A DNA stretch of 64,000 nucleotides from Sulfuracidifex tepidarius. GTDB taxonomy: Archaea; Thermoproteota; Thermoprotei_A; Sulfolobales; Sulfolobaceae. Below are positions 9,963 through 20,212 of this stretch, piece by piece. The stretch lies in the NCBI RefSeq assembly GCF_008326425.1, contig NZ_AP018929.1:1316875-1380874 (forward strand). Direction: 5' to 3'. The stretch's first letter is position 1. Every line of letters starts with the position of its first letter. The position numbers were made by a program, and so were the translations under genes. The notes under the pieces are model-generated. The model ran no database searches. It was not told the origin of the DNA and worked only from the letters and a program-made list of their open reading frames with translations.

Positions 9963-11300
9963 GTGGCTAATTTAAGGTATTCTAAAGGTTTGCTGATATC
10001 GGATACTTATGCACCCAACCTGAAGTGGAATGAGAGGGGAAAGATCTACATAGGTTACGGAAAGGACTACTTCGACGTGATGAGGTACTTCAACGACTCC
10101 GAAATAGAAGTAAAGGACACGGTCCTAGACCTGCTTCCTTTCCCTCAGGTGAAAGAAATAGATAACTTGAGGGATTATCAGAGGGATGCGGTGGAGAAGT
10201 GGTACGCATCTAAAAGGGGCGTAGTAGTTCTCCCCACTGGTGCAGGGAAAACTTTGATAGGCCTCAAGGCAATAGAGAAGTGTAGGGTCGCTTCCATAGT
10301 TGTTGTACCTACAGTGGACTTGCTTTATCAGTGGGCTAAGAGCGTAGAGGAGAAAATGGGTGTTAAGCCCGGGATAGTGGGAAACGGAGAGAATCAAGTG
10401 AGGGGAATAACTGTAATAACTTATGATTCCTTGTACACGAAAGCCGAGGAGTTAGGAAATAAATTCGGACTCATGGTCTTCGACGAGGTCCATCACTTAC
10501 CCTCAGAGGGATATTCCCAAGCAGCTATGCTCTTTGCCTCACCTTACCGTTTGGGACTTACAGCGACGCCTGAGAGGGAGGATGGAAGGCATAGACTCCT
10601 CCCATCCCTGGTAGGTCCTGTGGTGTTCAGGCTCACAGTGGACAAGCTAAAGGGAAAGTACGTCTCCGACTTCGAAGTGAAGAGGATCTACGTTGAGCTA
10701 AAGGAAGACGAGGAGGAGAGATATGCGGAACTCAGGGGGAAGATGAGCTTGTACCTCAAGAGAAAGAAGTTGAGGTTGTCAAGCCTCAAGGAATTCAAGA
10801 GACTCGTCTTCCTGGCTTCCAGAGAGAAGGAAGGAAGGGAAGCTCTCCTAGCGTGGCAGGAAGCCCTGAGAATAGCGGTGAACTCTAGGAGCAAGATTGA
10901 TAAATTGAGGGAAATATTGGGGCAGACTGAAGACGGGGACAAGGTCATAGTCTTCACTAGAGACACTTTCATGGCTTACGACATCTCCAAGGAGTTCCTG
11001 ATACCAGCAGTGACATATAAGACTCCTAAGGAAGAAAGGGAGGAGATATTGAGGAAGTTCAAGGACGGAGAGTACAAGGTAATAGTGACCAGCAGCGTCC
11101 TGGACGAGGGTGTAGACGTACCAGACGCAAACGTAGCCGTCCTGATGGCAGGTTACGGGACGAGGAGACAGTTCCTTCAAAGGCTGGGCAGGGTATTGAG
11201 AAAGAAGGAAGGAAAGAACGCAGTCCTTATAGAGCTAGTAACGAAGAACACGTCAGATCACGGTCTCAGTTCAAGGAGGAGGAAGAATGTTCCAGTCTGA
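9963..11300 (+). CDS. xpb: XPB-type DNA helicase
   Basis: Superfamily 2 helicase of the XPB/Ssl2/RAD25 group, which opens DNA around lesions. A damage-recognition-like N-terminal region (about 1-70) is followed by motif Q/I (LRDYQRDAV, LPTGAGKT), DEVHH (motif II), TATPERED (motif III with the adjacent RED element typical of XPB) and motifs V-VI (SSVLDEGVDVP, QRLGRVLRK). The short form of 445 residues matches archaeal XPB, which lacks the eukaryotic extensions. The start is GTG 9963. The 3' end overlaps the Bax1 gene by 14 nt, consistent with the known archaeal XPB-Bax1 complex. Confidence 0.95.
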   Translation: MANLRYSKGLLISDTYAPNLKWNERGKIYIGYGKDYFDVMRYFNDSEIEVKDTVLDLLPFPQVKEIDNLRDYQRDAVEKWYASKRGVVVLPTGAGKTLIGLKAIEKCRVASIVVVPTVDLLYQWAKSVEEKMGVKPGIVGNGENQVRGITVITYDSLYTKAEELGNKFGLMVFDEVHHLPSEGYSQAAMLFASPYRLGLTATPEREDGRHRLLPSLVGPVVFRLTVDKLKGKYVSDFEVKRIYVELKEDEEERYAELRGKMSLYLKRKKLRLSSLKEFKRLVFLASREKEGREALLAWQEALRIAVNSRSKIDKLREILGQTEDGDKVIVFTRDTFMAYDISKEFLIPAVTYKTPKEEREEILRKFKDGEYKVIVTSSVLDEGVDVPDANVAVLMAGYGTRRQFLQRLGRVLRKKEGKNAVLIELVTKNTSDHGLSSRRRKNVPV

Positions 11301-12729
11301 ACTGGCAAGGTTCAAGGTGAAGGGAAACCAAGTAATTCCCTCTTTCGCACAGCCTGAAGACGACGTAGTACCTTTAGTAATTGACCTTTTCAAGGAAGGG
11401 AGGAAGTTATCCGAGATAAACGAGGACGTTAAGACTCTCTCCAAGGTATACGATTACAAATTAGTCAAGGGATTGTCCACGGTCATGAGTAGGCTGTGTG
11501 AATTCACCGGAGGGAACGGATACCCACTGGAGCTGAGGAGGTTCCTCTTCTCGAAGGGGCCGGTTCTGGATCGCGATAGAAAGGAGGAGATTCTCAGGGA
11601 AGCTTCACGGAAGTTCAAGGTTGAAGACCCACTAGAGTATCTTTACTCCGACATGAAGGACGAGATGAAAGTTTCGCATGCCCCTAGAGTCTCGCCAGAA
11701 GAGATCGTCAGTATGTATAACCTGAGCCTGCTCCAGACTATTCTCTTCAAAGCCTTCAGGATGAAGGTGTACATGTCCTCAAGGTGGAAGGAGGTCATAA
11801 GGCTTTCCAAGTCCCTGGGGTTAATGTACTACGCCTACGTTGAGCCCCCCAGCGTGGAGTTCATAGGTCCTATGACACTCCTGAAGCTGACCGAGAGATA
11901 TGGAAGGAACCTAGCTCTCCTGATCCCCGAAATAGTGAAGGCAGGAGACTGGAAAATTGAGGCTGAAGTAGTCCTAGGCAAGAAGAGGAGGATTTTCAAC
12001 CTGAAGGTGGAGAGCTCCCCCTTGATAAAGTATGTGAAGGAGGGCGTGAGAGATGAAGGGAAAAAAGAGACATTCGACAGCACGGTGGAAGAGTCCTTCT
12101 ACAGGGAGTTCAGAGCTGTAGCGAAGGACTGGGAGATAGTAAGGGAACCCGGTTTCCTGGTCGTGGACGACGGTAGCGGAAGGGTCATGATACCTGACTT
12201 CCTGGCGAAGAAGGGTAACTTCTCGGTATACATAGAGGTAGTAGGGTTCTGGACCAAGGAATACCTAGAGGAGAAGATCTACAAGCTTAGGAACGTGAAG
12301 GAGAAGGTCCTAGTCCTCATCGACGAAGACCTCTCAACTGAGAGAATAGACTCGGACGACGTGATTAAGTTCAGGAAGAAGATAGACGTCACAAAAGTGT
12401 ACCAATGGCTTAACAGGAAGATGCCGAAGCCCAGCCTCACAGAGCTGAAGTTAGACGGCGACTACATAAGGTTAATGGACATGGCGAGGAAATCTGGAGT
12501 GCAAATCAAGGACGTCAGGAGCGTAGTCGAGAAGATGGAAGATTACGTAGTGTTGAAGACCTTCGCAGTCAAAAAGAGAATCCTAGAGGGCATGTCAAAT
12601 GAGGACTTCAGCGGAAAGGACGTAAGTTACGTGAAGGCTAAATACGGGGATTTCGCTGAGGAAGCGCTGGAGTTCCTGGGCTACAAGATCAGGTATAAAG
12701 ACCTGTTTAATGCTGTGATATCGAGATGA
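11287..12729 (+). CDS. bax1: Bax1, XPB-associated structure-specific nuclease (DUF790)
   Basis: Partner of archaeal XPB that forms a heterodimer and incises DNA at the junction of unwound substrates. The 480-residue protein shows a long helical N-terminal part and a nuclease-like core around residues 270-340: EPGFLVVDDGSGRVMIPDF followed by IEVVGFWTKEYLEEK. These supply the acidic residues and lysines of a PD-(D/E)XK-like site. The ATG lies inside the end of the XPB gene (14-nt overlap), so the two are translated together. No other NER gene is nearby. Assignment rests on gene order plus the DUF790-like core. Confidence 0.9.
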   Translation: MFQSELARFKVKGNQVIPSFAQPEDDVVPLVIDLFKEGRKLSEINEDVKTLSKVYDYKLVKGLSTVMSRLCEFTGGNGYPLELRRFLFSKGPVLDRDRKEEILREASRKFKVEDPLEYLYSDMKDEMKVSHAPRVSPEEIVSMYNLSLLQTILFKAFRMKVYMSSRWKEVIRLSKSLGLMYYAYVEPPSVEFIGPMTLLKLTERYGRNLALLIPEIVKAGDWKIEAEVVLGKKRRIFNLKVESSPLIKYVKEGVRDEGKKETFDSTVEESFYREFRAVAKDWEIVREPGFLVVDDGSGRVMIPDFLAKKGNFSVYIEVVGFWTKEYLEEKIYKLRNVKEKVLVLIDEDLSTERIDSDDVIKFRKKIDVTKVYQWLNRKMPKPSLTELKLDGDYIRLMDMARKSGVQIKDVRSVVEKMEDYVVLKTFAVKKRILEGMSNEDFSGKDVSYVKAKYGDFAEEALEFLGYKIRYKDLFNAVISR

Positions 12730-12774
12730 CGTCAAAAGTCAGAGATTTAAACTAGTTTAAACTTCTTGTATTGC

Positions 12775-13866
12775 ATGAAGGCAGCTGTTCTCTTCAAATA
12801 CAAGGAGCCGCTAAAGGTTGTGGATAACGTTGAATTAGATCCTCCAAAAGAGGGTGAAGTGAGGATAAAGGTTGAAGCTACGGGAATGTGCCACTCAGAC
12901 GTTAACGTTTTCGTCGGTGCGACCCCTGTACCACCACCTGTAATAGCTGGACATGAGATAGCGGGTGTGGTCGAAGAAGTCGGACCTGGAGTAACCAGGG
13001 TTAAGCCTGGAGATAGAGTAGTATCGGCTTTCGTACATCCGTGCGGGAAATGCAGGAACTGTATAAGCGGGCACGAGAACGTGTGTGAGGTCTTCTCAGC
13101 TACTAGACTGAAAGGGCTCATGATGGACGGTACTTCAAGGCTTCACTTTAAGGACGGGTCTCCTCTGAGGTTCTTTCTGGGTGGAGGTTTCGCGGAGTAC
13201 GCTGAGGTAAGCGAGAACGCTCTTACTGTTGTTCCTCAGGAAATAGACTTGAAGAAGGCCGCTGTTCTCGGCTGTGCGGGGCTCACAGGTTACGGGGCAG
13301 TGAACTCCCTGAAGCTAGAACCAGGGGAAAGCGTGGCGGTGATAGGAGCTGGAGGTGTAGGTCTTTCCGTGATACAGTTGCTGAAGGCTTCTGGCGCGGG
13401 AAGGATAATAGCGGTAGGGACGAAGAAGTGGAAGCTTGACAAAGCCATGGAGATGGGTGCTACCGACGTTGTTAACTCCAAAGAGACCGATGCAGTGAGG
13501 GCGTTAAAAGAGATGACCAACGGCGGTCCTGACGCTGTAGTTGAAGTGGCCGGAGTTCCAGACACGATAAAGATGGCTATGGACTCCGTGAGGCTGGGAG
13601 GTAGGATAGTACTGGTAGGACTGCCTCCGGCAACTGCTGAAATACCTCTCAGGGTAGCAACGATTGTAAGGAACGGAATACAGATCATAGGAAACTACGG
13701 AGGAAGGCCTAGAATAGATATGCCTAGGCTCATGGATTTGGTGAAAATGGGGAAATATGACCCTAACAAGTTAGTGACGGGGACGTACCATCTGGAGGAA
13801 ATAAATGAGGCAGTTCACTCTCTAGAACAAGGCGAAGCGTTGAGGAGCATTATACTCCCCTCCTGA
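12775..13866 (+). CDS. Zinc-dependent alcohol dehydrogenase (MDR family)
   Basis: Medium-chain dehydrogenase/reductase of 363 residues. Catalytic zinc ligands are in GMCHSDV and [12 protein letters not shown]; the structural zinc site is [15 protein letters not shown]. The nucleotide fold has [14 protein letters not shown]. The family is NAD(P)-dependent and oxidises alcohols or reduces aldehydes; in Sulfolobales, relatives include semialdehyde reductases of the 3-hydroxypropionate/4-hydroxybutyrate cycle, but this sequence alone does not fix the substrate. The start is ATG 12775 (TTG 12766 is upstream). TTTAAACTAGTTTAAAC at 12747-12763 is a likely TATA/BRE region. It is followed by a PaaK-like ligase with its own promoter. 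Confidence 0.88.
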   Translation: MKAAVLFKYKEPLKVVDNVELDPPKEGEVRIKVEATGMCHSDVNVFVGATPVPPPVIAGHEIAGVVEEVGPGVTRVKPGDRVVSAFVHPCGKCRNCISGHENVCEVFSATRLKGLMMDGTSRLHFKDGSPLRFFLGGGFAEYAEVSENALTVVPQEIDLKKAAVLGCAGLTGYGAVNSLKLEPGESVAVIGAGGVGLSVIQLLKASGAGRIIAVGTKKWKLDKAMEMGATDVVNSKETDAVRALKEMTNGGPDAVVEVAGVPDTIKMAMDSVRLGGRIVLVGLPPATAEIPLRVATIVRNGIQIIGNYGGRPRIDMPRLMDLVKMGKYDPNKLVTGTYHLEEINEAVHSLEQGEALRSIILPS

Positions 13867-14018
13867 TCTGCTTTAAGTAATATTCCAATTTCTTCAGATA
13901 TTAAGTCTCCATCGTGCTAAACTCTAAATTAAATGTTTAGCTAAAAGAGAGTTGTACATGTAACATGGTATAAATTTGAAAAATTACTACAACGTCCTCC
14001 TGACCCCAATATTTAAAT

Positions 14019-14026
14019 TTTTTAAA
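14019..14026 (+). promoter_or_regulatory. TATA box of the PaaK-like ligase gene
   Basis: TTTTTAAA, part of an extended ATTTAAATTTTTTAAAC tract, centred about 27 bp upstream of the ATG at 14049. The spacing predicts a leaderless transcript. Confidence 0.55.
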
Positions 14027-14048
14027 CATATATCATATCGATCAAGAA

Positions 14049-15467
14049 ATGAGCTCGCCTCTTCAGGAGTACGAGAGAATACACAAGGAACTTCAAGATG
14101 AGGGCTTCATAAGACATGATTATCCCATAGATCCGACAACCGTGTTATGGAACCAGAAAGTAATGACAATGAAGAGACAAGACCTTGATAAAATAAAGAC
14201 GTTTAGGCTAAAGAGAATAGTGAAATGGGCATGGGAGAACTCTGAGTTTTACAGGAACTTCTGGAAGACAAAGGGTTTCGATCCAGAGCAGGTCAAGGAT
14301 TGGAAGGATATAGTCAAAATACCCATATTGAGAAAAGATGACCTCAGAAACGACCTATCCAAGAACCCTCCCTTCGGGTCCATCATGGTCCCAGAGTTAG
14401 CTAGAAGGATAAGGTTTGTCGGTGCTACGTCTGGATCAACTGGAATGCCTACGTTTCAGGGATGGGGAGGACTTGAACTGGATTACTTCGAGGAAGCTCA
14501 GGCCAGATATCTTTGGACTTTCGCCAGCGTCAAACCCACGACGGTTTACGCGAATTACCTCAACATGTCCGGGTTCTACAGCTGGGGCCCTCCGTTAGTC
14601 GAGACTGCCATGTGGAGGTGCGGAGCCACAGCTATAGCAGGAGGAGGAGAGACTTATTTCAGCTGGAAGTCCAGACACAACCTAATCTTCAAGTTGTGGA
14701 AAGTAGACGTAATGGCAACAACTCCTTGGTTACAAAGGCTAATAGGTGAGGAAGCTAGACTGGAAGGCTGGGAAACTCCTTTCAAGGTACTTCTATTGCA
14801 TGGCGGTGCAGCAGCTGAGAACACCAAGAAGAAGCTATTTCAAGTTCACCCCAACGCTAAACTAGCTGTAAGCGTTTGGGGTACTACAGATGGACATATG
14901 GCCGTTGAAGTTCCAGGCTCTGAAGGCCAGTTAGTAGTATGGGAAGACATGGAGATGTTCGATATTGTTGACCCCAAGACTGATGAACCTGCCGCTGAAG
15001 GGGAAAGAGGGGAATTAATATCAACGCTCCTCAATCACTTCACCATGCCGCTTATAAGGTACAGTCTAGGAGATTACGTTAAGAACGAGTTCATTACAGA
15101 CCCAGACCCTAAGTTCGGCATAACGCACATGAGGTTCGTAGAGCCCATCCCGGGCAGAGTAGAGTGGATGTTCAAAGTACAAGGGAAGTTACTCCTTCCA
15201 ATATATGTGGAAGACGCTGTAAACGAAATACCAGACACGACGGGTATGTTCAACATATTCATTTATGATAACAACATGGACAAGTTGAAGATAAGGATAG
15301 AGAGCAGGAAAACTGTGACGGACGACTACGATAGGGAAGCTAGGAAGGTACTAGGGGAAAGGATAGGGATAGACCCGGAGAACGTGGAGATAGAGTGGGT
15401 CAAGCCGGGCGAGACTATCTGGACAGGGTACAAACTACAAGTGTTTGTAGACAAGAGAAAGAAGTAG
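14049..15467 (+). CDS. PaaK-like acyl-CoA ligase (AMP-forming)
   Basis: Adenylate-forming enzyme resembling phenylacetate-CoA ligase. The phosphate loop is [11 protein letters not shown] (about residues 124-134), the adenine/AMP region includes VWGTTDG, and the hinge is [12 protein letters not shown]. The C-terminal lid ([17 protein letters not shown] onward) carries GR and the swivelling domain. The 472 residues exceed PaaK (about 435) slightly because of an N-terminal helix region. It should couple an organic acid to CoA through an acyl-adenylate. The substrate is not identifiable; the adjacent alcohol dehydrogenase suggests alcohol/aldehyde/acid catabolism, as inference only. Confidence 0.8.
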   Translation: MSSPLQEYERIHKELQDEGFIRHDYPIDPTTVLWNQKVMTMKRQDLDKIKTFRLKRIVKWAWENSEFYRNFWKTKGFDPEQVKDWKDIVKIPILRKDDLRNDLSKNPPFGSIMVPELARRIRFVGATSGSTGMPTFQGWGGLELDYFEEAQARYLWTFASVKPTTVYANYLNMSGFYSWGPPLVETAMWRCGATAIAGGGETYFSWKSRHNLIFKLWKVDVMATTPWLQRLIGEEARLEGWETPFKVLLLHGGAAAENTKKKLFQVHPNAKLAVSVWGTTDGHMAVEVPGSEGQLVVWEDMEMFDIVDPKTDEPAAEGERGELISTLLNHFTMPLIRYSLGDYVKNEFITDPDPKFGITHMRFVEPIPGRVEWMFKVQGKLLLPIYVEDAVNEIPDTTGMFNIFIYDNNMDKLKIRIESRKTVTDDYDREARKVLGERIGIDPENVEIEWVKPGETIWTGYKLQVFVDKRKK

Positions 15468-15530
15468 TCATAACCTTACTAGGACAAGATAAGAAGAGCG
15501 TCTAAATTGACTTAAGGAAAGCGAAGAAGA

Positions 15531-15625
15531 TTATTTTTACGTCTTCTTTATCTGTCACATTTTCATTTTTTATAACTAGATATTTGACACGCTCAGTGTA
15601 TTTCTTGCTTTCCCTTCCCTTTCTT
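15531..15625 (+). terminator. T-rich termination zone after the PaaK-like gene
   Basis: Several runs of four to six Ts (ATTTTTAC, CATTTTCATTTTTT, TTCTTTTTTG) lie between the convergent ligase and mevalonate kinase genes. Oligo-T tracts of this type terminate transcription in Sulfolobales. No gene is visible in 15468-15677. Confidence 0.4.
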
Positions 15626-15677
15626 TTTTGTAAAAAAGTCCTCTATCTCTTTTTCCCCGTCCTTTTCTCTACTCGTT

Positions 15678-16619
15678 TCATTCAGTCCTCTTGGAAACTG
15701 TAACTCCTCCTTCATGAAACCTCGAGTTGATGAGGTACGCTCCAAAAGACCTAAGGAGCATTCCTGACGCCGGATCCGAAGTCATAATCACTGAACCGCC
15801 TGCACCTCCCCCGCTTATTTTCGCACCTTTTATACCAAGATATCTGGCCCTAGAAACTGCTTCGTCTATTTCCGGTACTGTGACTCCGAGCGAAAACAAG
15901 AGCCCGTGGTTGACGTACATGAGTCTACCAACCTCAGTTTCCTTGTTCTCTTCCATGTACTCCTTGGCCTCCATCACAATGGAACCTATGGAATCTATTA
16001 TCTTCGAGAAGACTTCGACGCTTTGGTCTTTGAACTCCTTCACTTTCTTCAACATCTCTGCGGTAGTCATAGACCTCCTAAAGTAACCTGAAACGAAAGA
16101 GATATCACTGTGAATCCTTTCTTCCTTGTTCCCGTTGAAGAGAATTATTCCTCCCAAACTTTCAACGTAAGTGTCCATCCTGCTCCCTATCCCCTGGACT
16201 CTCAGTTCCACCTCGTGGCTCTTCCTCGCTATCTCCATGGGCGTGAGGTCTTGCCCGAGGAAAGAGGAGTAAGCGGAAATAGTGCCGACTATTACGGCTG
16301 CGCTGGTCCCTAGCCCCACCGACGGCTCCACGGGAGATTCTATCTCTATTTTCACGGGAACGTCACCTACAGCACTTAAGGACTCACTTACGTAGTTCAG
16401 GAGCCTCGACACCTGCTCGTTCTCGACCCTCATATCGTCCAAGTTGACCTTGACGCCCTTCAGGTTCAAAGAAGGGGAGACCACCACGAACTTCTCCGAG
16501 GGCGACACCCTGACCTTGAGGAACTCCGATATTGTAGCTGCTATTGCAGGTTTACCGTATACTACAGCATGTTCTCCAAACAACGTTAGCTTGAGGGGGA
16601 CTCTGGCTTCAACTATCAC
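15678..16619 (-). CDS. mvk: Mevalonate kinase
   Basis: First kinase of the archaeal mevalonate route to isoprenoid lipids: ATP-dependent phosphorylation of mevalonate. The 313-residue GHMP kinase has motif 1 PLKLTLFGEHAVVYGKPAIA near the N-terminus, motif 2 PSVGLGTSAAVIVG (about 100-113) and motif 3 KISGGGAGGSVIM (about 270-282). EHAVVYG is diagnostic for mevalonate rather than phosphomevalonate kinase. It starts with GTG overlapping the ThrRS-ed stop (GTGA), placing it third in an operon with the beta-CASP RNase and ThrRS-ed. Confidence 0.95.
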   Translation of the reverse strand: MIVEARVPLKLTLFGEHAVVYGKPAIAATISEFLKVRVSPSEKFVVVSPSLNLKGVKVNLDDMRVENEQVSRLLNYVSESLSAVGDVPVKIEIESPVEPSVGLGTSAAVIVGTISAYSSFLGQDLTPMEIARKSHEVELRVQGIGSRMDTYVESLGGIILFNGNKEERIHSDISFVSGYFRRSMTTAEMLKKVKEFKDQSVEVFSKIIDSIGSIVMEAKEYMEENKETEVGRLMYVNHGLLFSLGVTVPEIDEAVSRARYLGIKGAKISGGGAGGSVIMTSDPASGMLLRSFGAYLINSRFHEGGVTVSKRTE

Positions 16620-17794
16620 AAGTAATCAAGCTTCGGTCTACGTGATAAAAGTATTGGCATATTTCTTTTCAATTTCACAGGGTCTGACGTTAAGACCATG
16701 GAAGCTATTTCCTCAACTGTGAGGCTCTTCTGCTCCGTCTCTTCCCTTATTTTCACTGTGAGGGAAAGAGTCTTGGCTTCCCTCTCTCCTAAAACACCTA
16801 CCAGTGGAATCCACTCCTTTCCTGCCCTCCTTATCTTGTTTCCCAATCCATCGTTTAGGTCATCTATGTCGACCCTGATATCGCGGGACTCCAATTCTTC
16901 GGCTATTTTGATCGCATCCTCCAGGAATTCCCTCCCCACCGGCAATATTCTAACTTGTATTGGGCTCATCCACATCGGGAGAGTAGGATATACCTTTCCC
17001 TTGAAGCTCTGTGTCAGAAAATAATACGTTAGATAATTCACATTTACTCTTGTCACTCCCCCTCCCCTGGACACTAAGGGAAGGGTGTTTGAAGAGTCCT
17101 TGAAAGATTGGGGAATTTCAACGTTGAACTCACCGCCGTAGTTCACCGTGATGGTCGGAGATTCGTTCAGGCACGGGATTAACTTACCTCTTTGCTGGGA
17201 GTAAGTGACGGAGAATTCCCCTTGTACGGGGGAGCCGTTTCCTTCAGTTTCTACCGTCATTTCCCTGGCGTTGTTCTTTAACCAACTTATCACTGCGCGA
17301 CGCATGAAAGTAGCGTGAGGCGAGGTGGGGAAGCCGAACTTCTCGCAGTATTTGACTTCCTCCGATTTCCTGATTTCCTCGAGGTCCTCGCTCCTGATCC
17401 TCCTGGAGAGTTCGCTTAAAGGGTGACCATAACACGAGACCGTGAATGATTTGTACCACCCGAAGGGGGCTCTAATTACCTTCATTTCCTTGGTGATCAT
17501 GTTCTCCATTTCCTTTAACATGGACACGGCTACCCCTGGTTTCGCAAGTCTGTCAGACAAGTGAGCGTAGGGATAGAGAACTATCAAGTCTGGGTGTACT
17601 TTCCTTGCGTCTTCAACTATCTGAGTTACGGCTTTTCCAACTACTTTCTCGTCGTCCCCTTCTTCTACTGCTGTGAACACTACAAGGACGTTCTCACCTT
17701 TAAAGTCGTGTAGAGGGTTTTCCTCGGCTGACTCTATAGCTTTTTCCCTGGTCGAGAAAGAAAAAAAGGAGGAGTGTATCATCAATATTATCAT
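16616..17794 (-). CDS. Free-standing threonyl-tRNA synthetase editing protein (ThrRS-ed)
   Basis: Trans-editing factor that hydrolyses Ser-tRNA(Thr). The N-terminal ~140 residues are the archaeal D-aminoacyl-deacylase-like editing domain ([47 protein letters not shown]). The C-terminal ~110 residues are the class IIa anticodon-binding domain ([40 protein letters not shown]). The aminoacylation domain between them is replaced by a short divergent region, so it cannot charge tRNA; crenarchaea have a separate catalytic ThrRS-cat, not present here. It overlaps the RNase gene by 4 nt and mevalonate kinase by 4 nt. Confidence 0.92.
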   Translation of the reverse strand: MIILMIHSSFFSFSTREKAIESAEENPLHDFKGENVLVVFTAVEEGDDEKVVGKAVTQIVEDARKVHPDLIVLYPYAHLSDRLAKPGVAVSMLKEMENMITKEMKVIRAPFGWYKSFTVSCYGHPLSELSRRIRSEDLEEIRKSEEVKYCEKFGFPTSPHATFMRRAVISWLKNNAREMTVETEGNGSPVQGEFSVTYSQQRGKLIPCLNESPTITVNYGGEFNVEIPQSFKDSSNTLPLVSRGGGVTRVNVNYLTYYFLTQSFKGKVYPTLPMWMSPIQVRILPVGREFLEDAIKIAEELESRDIRVDIDDLNDGLGNKIRRAGKEWIPLVGVLGEREAKTLSLTVKIREETEQKSLTVEEIASMVLTSDPVKLKRNMPILLSRRPKLDYL

Positions 17795-19059
17795 AGCTTT
17801 ATCTCCTGTCCGTTCTCCGGCGTGACCACGTCTACGCCTACCTCCTCCTTTACAGTAGCTGCGAATTGTTCCGCGCTGTCACTAGAGGCGTGAACGATGA
17901 CCAACTTCTGCAGGTGGCTTGCGCTCTTCACCAGCTTCATCAGGTCTCCTTTACCGGAGTGACTTGAAAAGTCGAATAGCTCAAACCTTGCCTTCAACAT
18001 GGGAGAGAACTCGTCGAACTTACCTATCTCCAAGAGTTTCCTGCCTGGGGTACTTGGGGCTTGATAGCTCACCAGGAACACTGCGTTCTTAGGATCTTCT
18101 GCAAGTTTCTTGTAGTAATACACTGCGGGCCCTCCTTTGAGCATTCCAGCGCTTGCAACTATGACCCCCTTGTCCTTCCACACCTTCTTCCTCTCGTTAA
18201 ATCCATTAACGTAGTGGAAGCTGTCGTAAGCCTTCTTCAATAGATCGGGCTTATGGAGGTATTCCTTGTGGTTTAACATGACCTCGGTGATTTCCCTTGA
18301 CATACCGTCGTAGTACACGGGATAGGGAAAATTGGACGAAGCGAAAAGCGAGAGTAGCTCCTGGCTCCTGTTCAGACTGAAAGCTGGGACTAGGACAGTT
18401 CCCCCTCCCTCTATGACCTCCTTTACTTTGTCCAGAAATTCCTTCTCCACAACTTCCCTGCTAGGATGATTGAACCTACCATACGTAGCCTCCATTATGA
18501 GCACGTCTGTGTCCTTGAGGTCCTCAGGATTAGCCGGGTTCATGAGCTTGGTCTCAGCGGTGTTTATGTCGCCAGTATAAGTTATCTTAAACTTTTCGCT
18601 CAATATGTGGATTTGAGCGCTCCCCGGTATGTGACCCGCGTTGGTGAATTTCACCTTGTACCCTTCTATCTCCTCTTCCTTGTCGAACTCCACAGTGTTG
18701 AAGTTCTCTACTGCCTTCTTTACCTCAACCCACTCGAAAGGTATCTTAGGACCTGATAGCTTAACGAAGTCCCTGAGTATGAGCTCGCTTATGGCCTTCG
18801 TCATGGGAGTACCGTATATCCGCTTCTTTAACGTAGAGATTTGATATATCGGTAGAGCTCCCACGTGGTCCAGATGGCCGTGCGAAACCAAAAAACCCTT
18901 AACTTTCCCGGGCAGCTCCTGTAACGGAAAGTTGGGGTTATCATTGTTATCGAAGTTAACCCCGTAATCCATCACAAGGCTGCCGTCGTTGTTGCCGATC
19001 TCGATGGCAGATCTTCCGACTTCTCTGCCTCCTCCGAGTATCTTTAGATAGTAGTCCAT
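17791..19059 (-). CDS. Beta-CASP metallo-beta-lactamase ribonuclease (aCPSF2/RNase J-like)
   Basis: A 422-residue RNA nuclease. Motif 2 is [12 protein letters not shown], motif 1 region [13 protein letters not shown], motif 3 [12 protein letters not shown], motif 4 YTGDINTAE. The beta-CASP part has [10 protein letters not shown] (motif A), and [13 protein letters not shown] and [12 protein letters not shown] correspond to motifs B and C. It lacks the N-terminal KH domains of aCPSF1, so it corresponds to the short archaeal aCPSF2 group, for which 5'-3' exonuclease activity has been shown in Sulfolobus. It leads an operon with ThrRS-ed and mevalonate kinase and diverges from the NAC gene across 57 bp. 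Confidence 0.92.
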   Translation of the reverse strand: MDYYLKILGGGREVGRSAIEIGNNDGSLVMDYGVNFDNNDNPNFPLQELPGKVKGFLVSHGHLDHVGALPIYQISTLKKRIYGTPMTKAISELILRDFVKLSGPKIPFEWVEVKKAVENFNTVEFDKEEEIEGYKVKFTNAGHIPGSAQIHILSEKFKITYTGDINTAETKLMNPANPEDLKDTDVLIMEATYGRFNHPSREVVEKEFLDKVKEVIEGGGTVLVPAFSLNRSQELLSLFASSNFPYPVYYDGMSREITEVMLNHKEYLHKPDLLKKAYDSFHYVNGFNERKKVWKDKGVIVASAGMLKGGPAVYYYKKLAEDPKNAVFLVSYQAPSTPGRKLLEIGKFDEFSPMLKARFELFDFSSHSGKGDLMKLVKSASHLQKLVIVHASSDSAEQFAATVKEEVGVDVVTPENGQEIKL

Positions 19060-19081
19060 TTGTTTAATACCTCAGCACCGC

Positions 19082-19095
19082 AAACTATTAAGTTT
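19082..19095. promoter_or_regulatory. Near-palindromic TATA element shared by divergent RNase and NAC genes
   Basis: AAACTATTAAGTTT is almost self-complementary. Its centre is about 29 bp from the RNase start codon (19059, minus strand) and about 28 bp from the NAC start (19117, plus strand). One element is therefore suitably placed to serve two leaderless transcripts in opposite directions. Confidence 0.5.
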
Positions 19096-19116
19096 GCCAT
19101 AAGTGAATGTAAATTG

Positions 19117-19476
19117 ATGAAGATTAGAAATAACGACCTAAAAAAGCTCGAGAAGATGGGCATAAAACCCAACATGGTGAACGCTACCCGCGTCATAATT
19201 GAAACAGCTGAAGGCGAAAGGATAGTGATAGAAGGATGTCAGGTAACCAAGATGGTAGCTCAAGGGAACTCGTTCTACACTATTATAGGAGGAGAGGAAA
19301 GGAAAGAGGAAATTAAAGAGGGAGAGAACAAAGGAGAAGTGTCAATAAGTGAAGACGACGTCAAATTCCTCATGGAACAAACCGGTAAAGGCGAGAACGA
19401 GGTCAGGGACGCCCTCGTCAAGAGCGGAGGAGATATAGCTAAGGCTCTGGCTTCCTTGACAGGAGAGACCTCATAG
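19117..19476 (+). CDS. nac: Nascent polypeptide-associated complex protein (archaeal NAC)
   Basis: Ribosome-associated chaperone that contacts nascent chains, a homodimer in archaea. The NAC domain covers residues about 1-65 (MKIRNNDLKKLEKMGIKPN, ATRVIIETAEGERIVIEG), and a UBA domain is at the C-terminus (EDDVKFLMEQTGKGENEVRDA onward, about 80-118). The start is ATG 19117; the open frame extends 19 codons further, but ATG 19117 sits 28 bp from a TATA element and begins the conserved region. Its last 38 nt overlap the convergent HTH regulator gene. Confidence 0.93.
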   Translation: MKIRNNDLKKLEKMGIKPNMVNATRVIIETAEGERIVIEGCQVTKMVAQGNSFYTIIGGEERKEEIKEGENKGEVSISEDDVKFLMEQTGKGENEVRDALVKSGGDIAKALASLTGETS

Positions 19477-20167
19477 AGCTTATGATCTCATCCTCGTTTT
19501 TCTTCATCGAAATTATCACGTTTATTCCCTCCTGTTCGCTCAAGTAAAGCGCCAGAGGATCTATCCTAACGGGTCTATGGAAAACAACTACCTTCGGCTT
19601 CACAGGGGCTACCTTAAGCGCGATCATAGGAGACCTGCCACCTGCGACCTTGGTGAAGATGAGGACTCTGTTGAGAGATAGCGAAAGGAATTGATAGAAA
19701 TCGGCACCGCTCAGCATGGATATAGCCTTTATGCTGTTGGCTACCATGTATCCGTAAACGCTTGTCTGGTTCACGAAGGAGTTCATCATCACGCCGTCCA
19801 CTGCCATTACTATCTCGTCAATTGGTAGGGGAGAAACGAAGTCAGCCATGTCCATGATGTAAGGGTAATTGAGGTTGAACATCTTCACAAGCTCGCTCAC
19901 TATCTTGAAGCCGTTCTTGGCGTCGTTCCTGATCAGGGCATCTACGTATCTCTTTATGAACCCGCTTCCAGGCTGTCTCCTGCCCCTCTCGTAGTCTGCT
20001 ATCACGGTCTGTTTCACCCCCAGCTCCTTGGCTAGTTCCTGCTGAGATAACTTGAACGTCTCCCTCCACTTCCTCAACGACACGAAAACGTCGTTGCTCC
20101 AGACTATGTCCCCTGCTATTCTCTTTCCTACCATGTCTAGGATGTACTTGTCGTAAATGTTCTCCAT
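19439..20167 (-). CDS. XRE-type HTH transcriptional regulator (COG1709-like)
   Basis: A 242-residue predicted DNA-binding protein. The helix-turn-helix is at about residues 30-60 (LRKWRETFKLSQQELAKEL, GVKQTVIADYERGRRQPG). The remaining 170 residues form an unassigned alpha/beta effector domain (VVFHRPVRIDPLAL). Archaeal relatives are conserved single-copy regulators of unknown target. The start is ATG 20167; a longer open frame would run backwards through tRNA-Pro and is rejected. A palindromic TATA element at 20181-20192 lies upstream and is shared with tRNA-Pro. Its 3' end overlaps the NAC gene by 38 nt tail to tail. Confidence 0.82.
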   Translation of the reverse strand: MENIYDKYILDMVGKRIAGDIVWSNDVFVSLRKWRETFKLSQQELAKELGVKQTVIADYERGRRQPGSGFIKRYVDALIRNDAKNGFKIVSELVKMFNLNYPYIMDMADFVSPLPIDEIVMAVDGVMMNSFVNQTSVYGYMVANSIKAISMLSGADFYQFLSLSLNRVLIFTKVAGGRSPMIALKVAPVKPKVVVFHRPVRIDPLALYLSEQEGINVIISMKKNEDEIISSMRSLLSRKPEP

Positions 20168-20180
20168 CTTCTCCGATGAA

Positions 20181-20192
20181 GTTTTATAAAAC
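20181..20192. promoter_or_regulatory. Palindromic TATA element between HTH gene and tRNA-Pro
   Basis: GTTTTATAAAAC is a perfect 12-bp palindrome. Its centre is about 26 bp upstream of the tRNA-Pro 5' end and about 20 bp upstream of the HTH start codon. It fits the tRNA promoter well and may also drive the divergent regulator. Confidence 0.5.
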
Positions 20193-20212
20193 CGGCTAAA
20201 AATTAAAGATAG

